12,405 nucleotides of DNA from Proteobacteria bacterium UBA6492 (GTDB lineage: Bacteria > Pseudomonadota > Gammaproteobacteria > UBA6429 > Thiohalophilaceae). Location of the stretch: contig DJMK01000040.1 in the NCBI GenBank assembly GCA_002436485.1, positions 1-12,405 on the forward strand, in the 5' to 3' direction. Below the pieces are notes generated by a model. The model was not told where the DNA came from, searched no databases, and worked only from the letters and a program-made list of their open reading frames with translations. A program made the translations under genes and the position numbers. The stretch's first letter is position 1; every line of letters begins with the position of its first letter. Shown in pieces: positions 7,382-12,405 of the stretch.

Positions 7382-7385
7382 GAGG
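7382..7385 (+). promoter_or_regulatory. Ribosome-binding site that sets the rhodanese start
   Basis: GAGG ends 6 bases before the ATG at 7392. The earlier in-frame ATG at 7380 overlaps this GAGG and has only AT-rich sequence upstream, so 7392 is the better start. Confidence 0.65.
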
Positions 7386-7391
7386 TTAACC

Positions 7392-8222
7392 ATGATGTTG
7401 CGTAGTTTGATAAGTGTTGTAGCCGGGCTACTGATGATGACAGGTGCGTACGCCAGTGACGCTGGATTCCCGGGCCGGGCCAAGTTCGCGGATGTTCAGG
7501 TCATTGAAAAAGCGGATTTGAAGTCCAGGTTTAACGATGTTGTTATCGTCGATGCCCGTTCCAGCCTGGAATTTGAAACCCTGCGTATCAAGGGCTCGGT
7601 GAATATTCCGGTCGCCAGTAAGACGTTCGAGACCCAGATAGAAAAGCTGCGTGCCAGTACAGACAAGCCGATCGTGTTTTACTGTAATGGACGTACCTGT
7701 ATGAAATCTTACATCTCGGTCAGAAAGGCAAAGGCTGTCGGTATCGATAACCTGTTGGCCTATGACGCCGGCATGTTTGAATGGGCCAAGAGTTATCCTC
7801 AAGAGGCTGAACTGCTGGGTAAAAGCCCGGTCAAGGCATCCGATATCATTTCGAAAAATGATTTTCAAAAGCGCTTGCTCGACCCCAACAGCTTTAGTGA
7901 CCAGGCTTACACCATGGCGAGCAAGAGTCTGATTCTGGATGTGCGTGACAAGTACCAGCGTGGTGCGACGGGATTTTTTCCGGGCCAGGAAAGATGGGCC
8001 AGTCTTGATAACCAGGAAAAGCTCACTGCATTAATCAATGAAGCCAAGCAAAACAACAAGACCCTTTTCATCTATGACGAAGTAGGTAAACAGGTGCGCT
8101 GGTTACAGTATGCGCTGGAGCAGGCCAAGGTGAAAGATTACTATTTCATGGCAAAAGGCGCGAAAGGCTACTACGCAGAGATGATGAAGGAATTTGGCAT
8201 CAATGGTAGTCGTATGAATTAA
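7392..8222 (+). CDS. Exported tandem rhodanese-domain protein
   Basis: This is a 276-residue protein with a signal peptide (positive LRS at residues 3-5, hydrophobic stretch to about 17, likely cut after AYA at 19-21), so it should be periplasmic. The first rhodanese domain (about 34-145) has VIVDARSSLEFETLRIKGSVNIP and the active loop YCNGRTCMKS, where C98 is the expected persulfide cysteine and C103 is a second cysteine five residues on. The second domain (about 150-275) keeps LILDVRDKYQRG, but where the active cysteine should be it reads YDEVGKQVRW, so it is probably inactive and structural. Rhodaneses move sulfane sulfur to thiol or cyanide acceptors; the acceptor here is unknown. The gene stands alone, with its own terminator. 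An ATG at 7380 would add four residues but lacks a Shine-Dalgarno. Confidence 0.88.
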   Translation: MMLRSLISVVAGLLMMTGAYASDAGFPGRAKFADVQVIEKADLKSRFNDVVIVDARSSLEFETLRIKGSVNIPVASKTFETQIEKLRASTDKPIVFYCNGRTCMKSYISVRKAKAVGIDNLLAYDAGMFEWAKSYPQEAELLGKSPVKASDIISKNDFQKRLLDPNSFSDQAYTMASKSLILDVRDKYQRGATGFFPGQERWASLDNQEKLTALINEAKQNNKTLFIYDEVGKQVRWLQYALEQAKVKDYYFMAKGAKGYYAEMMKEFGINGSRMN

Positions 8223-8253
8223 TGTCTATACCTGTTAGTCATTTGAAAACCGG

Positions 8254-8277
8254 AAAGGGCGCCTATGGCGCCCTTTT
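8254..8277 (+). terminator. Rho-independent terminator after the rhodanese gene
   Basis: A 10-base-pair perfect stem, AAAGGGCGCC (8254-8263) with GGCGCCCTTT (8267-8276), has a TAT loop and ends in four T residues. It lies 31 bases past the rhodanese stop. Because the stem carries A's on its left side, it could partly work in the other direction too, but no gene points that way here. Confidence 0.85.
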
Positions 8278-8399
8278 GCTATTCCTATAGCTGTAAATCA
8301 GTTTATAGTGGCCTGGTTAATCGGGATGGGTCGAGATTAAAACTGGCAAAAACACTGCTAAATCCGTAATATTGCCCGCCCTGAACAAACCATAACCAA

Positions 8400-9755
8400 A
8401 TGAAAAAGTTATTCATCAAGACATTCGGTTGCCAGATGAACGAGTACGACACTGCCAAAATGGCAGAAGTGCTCGGGGCCTCGCATGGCCTGCAACTGGC
8501 TGATGCGCCAGAACAGGCGGATGTACTCTTATTAAATACCTGCTCCATTCGTGAGAAGGCCCAGGAGAAAGTCTTTTCCCTGCTTGGCCAATGGCGCCCG
8601 CTGAAAGAGGCTCGTCCCGGCGTGGTTATCGGTGTGGGCGGCTGTGTTGCCAGCCAGGAAGGCGATGCCATCCTGAAACGGGCACCGTTCGTGGACCTGG
8701 TGTTTGGTCCCCAGACCCTGCATCGTCTGCCGCAAATGCTCGATGAGGTCCGTGCCAAACAGCAGCCCAGTATCGATATCAGTTTTCCCGAGATCGAAAA
8801 ATTTGATCACCTGCCCGAGCCCCGTGCAGAAGGACCCAGTGCCTATGTCTCCATCATGGAAGGCTGTTCCAAGTACTGTACCTTTTGCGTGGTGCCCTAT
8901 ACTCGTGGTGAGGAAGTCAGCCGACCGTTTGATGACGTGATTGCCGAGGTGGCGAAACTAGCGGAGCAGGGCGTGCGTGAAATTAACCTGCTGGGGCAGA
9001 ACGTTAACGCTTACCGGGGCATGATGCACGATGGCGGCATGGCGGACCTGGCGCTGCTAATTCAGTACGTCGCCGCGATAGACGGCATTGACCGTATTCG
9101 TTACACCACGTCGCATCCCATCGAGATGTCGGACAGCCTTATCCAGGTCTATGCCGAGGTACCGGAGCTGGTCAGTTTTCTGCACCTGCCGGTACAAAGC
9201 GGTTCGGATCGCATCCTGGCGTTAATGAAGCGCAAACACACCGCCATGGAATACAAGGGCATCATTCGCAAACTCAAGGCGGTACGCCCGGACATGAGTA
9301 TTTCCTCGGATTTTATCGTCGGGTTCCCCGGCGAGACCGACAGGGATTTCGAGGACACCATGGACCTGATCGCCGAGGTCGGCTTTGACCAGTCATTTAG
9401 CTTTATCTACAGCGCTCGGCCCGGTACCCCGGCAGCTGGGCTACCCGATGACGTGCCCCTTGAAGTCAAGAAGCAGCGTCTCCAAATACTGCAGACACGT
9501 GTTAGTCAACAGGCACGTGAAATATCCATGCAAATGTTAGGGTCAAACCAGCAGGTGCTGGTAACCGGCCCGTCTAGGAAAGATTCGGGCCAACTTCAAG
9601 GCCGCACGGCCAACAATCGTGTGATAAACTTTAAAGGTGATTCCAGTTTGATAGGTGAATTTGTCGACGTGACTGTCACAGAAGTCCTGCCCAATTCATT
9701 ACGCGGTGAGCTCAGTGTATCTGCAGCCGCAACTGTCGCCAGCGTCCGTAACTAA
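8400..9755 (+). CDS. miaB: tRNA-2-methylthio-N6-dimethylallyladenosine synthase (radical SAM methylthiotransferase)
   Basis: It adds the 2-methylthio group to i6A at position 37 of tRNAs reading UNN codons. At 451 residues it has the three family domains. The N-terminal methylthiotransferase domain carries cysteines C11 (FGCQMNEYD), C48 (NTCSIREKAQEKVF) and C82 (GGCVASQEGD) for the auxiliary 4Fe-4S cluster. The radical SAM domain has C156-x3-C160-x2-C163 (GCSKYCTFCVVPYTRG), almost the E. coli positions. A TRAM RNA-binding domain occupies about 378-440. The start is fixed by an in-frame TGA at 8382-8384, yet there is no visible Shine-Dalgarno. The upstream gap (8278-8399) contains only weak promoter-like boxes, such as TAATAT at 8367-8372. 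It leads the ybe-type operon. Confidence 0.98.
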   Translation: MKKLFIKTFGCQMNEYDTAKMAEVLGASHGLQLADAPEQADVLLLNTCSIREKAQEKVFSLLGQWRPLKEARPGVVIGVGGCVASQEGDAILKRAPFVDLVFGPQTLHRLPQMLDEVRAKQQPSIDISFPEIEKFDHLPEPRAEGPSAYVSIMEGCSKYCTFCVVPYTRGEEVSRPFDDVIAEVAKLAEQGVREINLLGQNVNAYRGMMHDGGMADLALLIQYVAAIDGIDRIRYTTSHPIEMSDSLIQVYAEVPELVSFLHLPVQSGSDRILALMKRKHTAMEYKGIIRKLKAVRPDMSISSDFIVGFPGETDRDFEDTMDLIAEVGFDQSFSFIYSARPGTPAAGLPDDVPLEVKKQRLQILQTRVSQQAREISMQMLGSNQQVLVTGPSRKDSGQLQGRTANNRVINFKGDSSLIGEFVDVTVTEVLPNSLRGELSVSAAATVASVRN

Positions 9756-9790
9756 TCCCATTTCGATCTTACCGCTATACCCATACTACA

Positions 9791-10774
9791 TTGAGTACCG
9801 CAGCCAACTTTTCCGATATTGTTCTGGAGCCTGCTGATAATCAGCGGCTGGCCAACCTGTGTGGCCAGTTTGACGAGCACTTGCGTCAGATAGAACGTCG
9901 CATGGGCGTCGAGGTGAACAACCGCGGCAACACCTTTCGTGTGATTGGTGAGCAAACATCCGTGCAGGCGGTTGGCGAATTGCTGCGGGACCTGTACGAG
10001 GCGACCAAGACAGAAATACTTAATCCACAACAGGTAAACCTGTATCTGCAGGAGTCCGGGGTTGAGGCGCTGCTCGACGAGGTAGGTAAGGCGCGCGATG
10101 AAGTCATCATCAAGACCCGTCGCGGGGCAGTGCGTGGGCGTGGGCCACACCAGATAGGCTACATGAAGCAAATTCGTGATCAGGATATTACCTTTGGTAT
10201 TGGACCGGCCGGTACGGGCAAAACCTACCTGGCGGTAGCTTCCGCGGTGACGGCACTCGAGAGCGATCAGGTGCGGCGTTTGATATTGACGCGTCCGGCA
10301 GTTGAAACTGGCGAACGCCTCGGATTTTTACCGGGTGACCTGAGCCAGAAGATCGATCCCTATTTGCGTCCGTTGTACGACGCGTTGTACGAGATGCTCG
10401 GGTTTGAACAGGTGGCGCGATTGATCGAACGCAATGTCATCGAGGTGGCACCGCTGGCCTATATGCGCGGTCGCACCTTAAATGATTCTTTTATTATTCT
10501 TGATGAGGCACAGAACACCACTGTGGAACAGATGAAAATGTTCCTGACGCGCATTGGTTTTGGTTCAACCGCGGTAGTCACCGGTGACGTGACCCAGATA
10601 GATTTACCACGTGGACAAAAATCCGGTCTGCGACATGTCGTTGATGTATTGAAAGATGTTGATGGAATCAGTTTTACGTTTTTTACTGCCAAGGACGTAG
10701 TGCGCCATCCACTGGTACAACGTATTGTGACGGCCTACGAGTATTCCGAGCAGCAGGCCCAGCAGGAACAGTAG
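9791..10774 (+). CDS. ybeZ: PhoH-like ATPase (YbeZ)
   Basis: This is a P-loop ATPase of the PhoH family that partners YbeY in RNA handling; the exact activity is not settled. It has 327 residues. The N-terminal LEPADNQRLANLCGQFDEHLRQIERRMGV region aligns with the start of E. coli YbeZ. Walker A is GPAGTGKT (138-145), Walker B is FIILDEAQN with D238-E239, and the family run TGDVTQIDLPRGQKSGLRH follows. The start is a TTG: the 35 bases after the miaB stop contain no in-frame ATG or GTG, the next in-frame ATG (9902) would remove the conserved LEPADN segment, and no Shine-Dalgarno is evident. It lies between miaB and ybeY, the standard gammaproteobacterial order. Confidence 0.95.
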   Translation: MSTAANFSDIVLEPADNQRLANLCGQFDEHLRQIERRMGVEVNNRGNTFRVIGEQTSVQAVGELLRDLYEATKTEILNPQQVNLYLQESGVEALLDEVGKARDEVIIKTRRGAVRGRGPHQIGYMKQIRDQDITFGIGPAGTGKTYLAVASAVTALESDQVRRLILTRPAVETGERLGFLPGDLSQKIDPYLRPLYDALYEMLGFEQVARLIERNVIEVAPLAYMRGRTLNDSFIILDEAQNTTVEQMKMFLTRIGFGSTAVVTGDVTQIDLPRGQKSGLRHVVDVLKDVDGISFTFFTAKDVVRHPLVQRIVTAYEYSEQQAQQEQ

Positions 10775-10778
10775 TAAC

Positions 10779-11249
10779 ATGCACGTGCAACTGGATATTC
10801 AAATGGCAATCAGCGAAGACGAGGCAGAACCTCCTTCGACACAGCAAATGCAGCACTGGGTCGAACTGGCCCTGGCCGATCGCGCACTGAATGCTGAAAT
10901 GACCATTCGTATTGTCGACGAGTCAGAAATTACAGAACTCAACCGGCAATACCGTAAGAAAGACAGCCCGACTAATGTTCTCTCTTTCCCGTTTGAATCA
11001 GATATTGAACTTGAGGTGCCGTTACTGGGTGACCTGGTGATCTGTGCATCTGTCGTTGAGAGAGAAGCTAAGGAACAAAACAAATCCCTACAAGCACACT
11101 GGGCCCACATGGTAATCCATGGCACTTTGCATTTACTGGGTTACGACCACATGACTGAAGCTGAAGCGAATGTCATGGAGAACAAGGAAATCGATTTATT
11201 ACAACAACTGGGTTTTTCAAATCCCTACGAGGTAACAACACACTCATGA
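10779..11249 (+). CDS. ybeY: Endoribonuclease / rRNA maturation factor YbeY
   Basis: It is a zinc-dependent single-strand endoribonuclease needed for 16S rRNA 3'-end maturation and 70S ribosome quality control. At 156 residues it is family length (E. coli 155). The metal motif HGTLHLLGYDH gives H114, H118 and H124, the same numbers as in E. coli. The conserved SPTNVLSFPF segment (about 65-75) and GDLVICASVV precede it. The ATG is 4 bases after the ybeZ stop, with an AGGA in the ybeZ 3' end. Its own stop overlaps the next start as ATGA, so the three genes are translationally linked. Confidence 0.98.
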   Translation: MHVQLDIQMAISEDEAEPPSTQQMQHWVELALADRALNAEMTIRIVDESEITELNRQYRKKDSPTNVLSFPFESDIELEVPLLGDLVICASVVEREAKEQNKSLQAHWAHMVIHGTLHLLGYDHMTEAEANVMENKEIDLLQQLGFSNPYEVTTHS

Positions 11250-12157
11250 ATGAGGATCGACAGAGTCGCTCTGGCGGCAATATTGAAAAGGATGGAAGCG
11301 GACGTTCGCTGATGGAGCGCATCGGGCAATTCCTGCAAGGTGAACCGAAAAATCGCGAGGAACTGCTGAGTGTGCTGCGTGAAGCGCAGGATAACGCTAT
11401 TCTCGATATCGACGCGTTGGCCATGATTGAAGGTGTACTGCAGGTCTCTGAAATGCAGGTGCGCGATATCATGATTCCCCGCTCACAAATGATAGTCGTG
11501 GATCGCGAAATGAGTTTGCAGGAAGTATTACCGATCGTGGTGGATTCCGCGCACTCACGTTACCCGGTTGTGGGTGAAAATCGTGACGAGGTGATTGGTA
11601 TCTTGCTGGCCAAGGATCTGTTGCCCTATTTTCAGTTAGGCAGTGAAGATAAATTTAATTTACGTGATATTCTGCGCCCGCCGGCGTTTATTCCGGAAAG
11701 CAAACGTTTGAACGTGCTGTTAAAGGAATTTCGTTCCAGTCGTAATCACATTGCCATCGTGGTCGATGAATACGGTGGTGTTGCCGGTATGGTGACCATC
11801 GAAGACGTACTGGAACAGATCGTAGGCGAGATAGAAGACGAACACGATTATGAAGATGATATTTATATCATGGAACATAACGAGTCGCAGGCTACCGTCA
11901 AGGCGATTACACCTATTGAAGATTTCAACGAGCACTTCAACACGGATTTCAGCGATGATGGATTCGATACTATTGGTGGCCTGGTGATGAATGCACTGGG
12001 GCATTTGCCAAAGCGCGGAGAATCAATTTCGCTGGGTGATTTTAATTTTCGAGTTCTGCGCGCCGACAGTCGTCGAGTTCACCTGATCCAGGTCAAGCGT
12101 CGTAACCAGGAAAGCGAGCCAGTGGTGCAACATGGACGCACCGGTGCTGGCGGATAA
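11246..12157 (+). CDS. ybeX: CBS-domain protein YbeX (CorC family)
   Basis: The 303-residue soluble CorC-type protein has a pair of CBS domains (about 72-130, with VRDIMIPRSQM and SRYPVVGENRDEVIGILLAKDLL; and about 138-200, with SRNHIAIVVDEYGGVAGMVTIEDVLEQIVG) and a C-terminal CorC/HlyC transporter-associated domain (about 210-285, with GFDTIGGLVMNALGHLPKRGE). It lacks the DUF21 membrane domain of larger relatives. Historically it is called magnesium/cobalt efflux protein CorC, but work in E. coli ties YbeX more to ribosome metabolism and magnesium homeostasis, which suits its place after ybeY. It overlaps ybeY by 4 bases and lnt by 26. The acidic stretch EIEDEHDYEDD near residues 195-205 is typical of the family. 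Confidence 0.97.
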   Translation: MNEDRQSRSGGNIEKDGSGRSLMERIGQFLQGEPKNREELLSVLREAQDNAILDIDALAMIEGVLQVSEMQVRDIMIPRSQMIVVDREMSLQEVLPIVVDSAHSRYPVVGENRDEVIGILLAKDLLPYFQLGSEDKFNLRDILRPPAFIPESKRLNVLLKEFRSSRNHIAIVVDEYGGVAGMVTIEDVLEQIVGEIEDEHDYEDDIYIMEHNESQATVKAITPIEDFNEHFNTDFSDDGFDTIGGLVMNALGHLPKRGESISLGDFNFRVLRADSRRVHLIQVKRRNQESEPVVQHGRTGAGG

Positions 12158-12405
12158 ACGCTCCCCCGTTATAGACCTGGTCGCGGCGCTGTCAGGCGCC
12201 GTCCTGCCAATGGCATTTTCCCCGCTTGCCATTTTTCCGCTCGCCGTGCTTATTCCTGCAATTTTGTTCTGGTGCTGGCACGGAACATCACCACGCCTGG
12301 CTGCACGCCGCGGTTACCTGTTTGGCCTGGGCATGTTCGGCGTCGGAGTGTCCTGGGTGTACGTGGCGATCAGTGATTTTGGTTTCACGGCCGCACCGGT
12401 TGCTG
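12132..12405 (+). CDS. lnt: Apolipoprotein N-acyltransferase, N-terminal part, runs off the window
   Basis: Only the first 91 codons are present, in a frame different from ybeX. The translated part has hydrophobic segments at about 14-50 (VAALSGAVLPMAFSPLAIF onward) and around 62-78, then FGVGVSWVYVAISDFG, which matches the E. coli Lnt stretch FGSGINWVYVSIATFG. Lnt is the inner-membrane enzyme that adds the third acyl chain to lipoproteins; its nitrilase-like catalytic domain lies beyond the window. The start at 12132 sits 26 bases inside ybeX, with no strong Shine-Dalgarno, so coupling to ybeX is likely. The order ybeX-lnt supports the call. Confidence 0.93.
   Translation, partial: MDAPVLADKRSPVIDLVAALSGAVLPMAFSPLAIFPLAVLIPAILFWCWHGTSPRLAARRGYLFGLGMFGVGVSWVYVAISDFGFTAAPVA

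Larger units (their letters stand above)
7060..7391. other. Intergenic gap between the SAP-like gene and the rhodanese gene
   Basis: This AT-rich stretch of about 330 bases lies between two divergent genes. I see no credible small open frame, tRNA or repeat array. It carries the small gene's Shine-Dalgarno next to 7060, a weak sigma-70-like element near 7301-7329 for the rhodanese gene, and a 5-base-pair hairpin TCTGG-TG-CCAGA at 7242-7253. Nothing else in it is explained. Confidence 0.6.

Noticed and set aside
7428..7868. A 146-residue minus-strand frame opposite the rhodanese gene.
   Set aside because: The plus-strand frame has a signal peptide, two rhodanese domains, a Shine-Dalgarno and a terminator; the opposite frame has no recognisable domain.
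9752..10171. A 139-residue minus-strand frame opposite ybeZ.
   Set aside because: It is a mirror of a strongly conserved PhoH-like gene, with no domain of its own.
1..12405. Search by eye for CRISPR arrays, tRNA or rRNA genes, insertion-sequence ends, integrases and phage genes.
   Set aside because: None seen; all large frames belong to conserved chromosomal families in a usual order.

Overview
The window looks like ordinary chromosomal DNA of a gammaproteobacterium with mid-range G+C. The main reasons are the block miaB-ybeZ-ybeY-ybeX-lnt, in the order usual for Gammaproteobacteria and close to the E. coli proteins (MiaB and YbeY keep the same active-site spacing), and full-length E. coli-type GlgB, GlgC and GlgA. 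The genus cannot be named from the sequence alone. There is no sign of a prophage, transposon, CRISPR array, RNA gene or toxin-antitoxin pair. Every large open frame is assignable to a known family.

Left half (1-6847), glycogen synthesis: two divergent transcription units flank a 390-base AT-rich control region (2786-3175). On the minus strand glgC (ADP-glucose pyrophosphorylase) overlaps by 11 bases a family 57 glycoside hydrolase gene that runs off the left edge. On the plus strand glgB (branching enzyme) is followed 9 bases later by glgA (glycogen synthase). Together they make ADP-glucose, elongate the alpha-1,4 chain and branch it; the GH57 enzyme probably remodels or trims the polymer. 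The control region holds a strong match to a sigma-54 promoter in front of glgC, an overlapping sigma-70 -10 box, several small palindromes, and a long potential RNA stem in the glgB leader.

Middle (6848-8399): a small 67-residue SAP-like protein with four cysteines lies convergent to glgA, with only 8 bases between the stops. After a mostly empty gap comes a monocistronic gene for an exported tandem rhodanese, closed by a clear rho-independent terminator.

Right half (8400-12405), RNA modification and maturation plus envelope: miaB (tRNA methylthiotransferase), ybeZ (PhoH-like ATPase), ybeY (rRNA-maturation endonuclease), ybeX/corC (CBS-domain protein) and the first 91 codons of lnt (apolipoprotein N-acyltransferase). 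They are all on the plus strand and tightly packed, with 4- and 26-base overlaps at the last two junctions.

I did not find a convincing undescribed system. The points most worth a second look are the sigma-54-like glgC promoter, the loss of the E. coli-type activator-site residues in GlgC, the GH57 partner, and the small Cys4 SAP protein.
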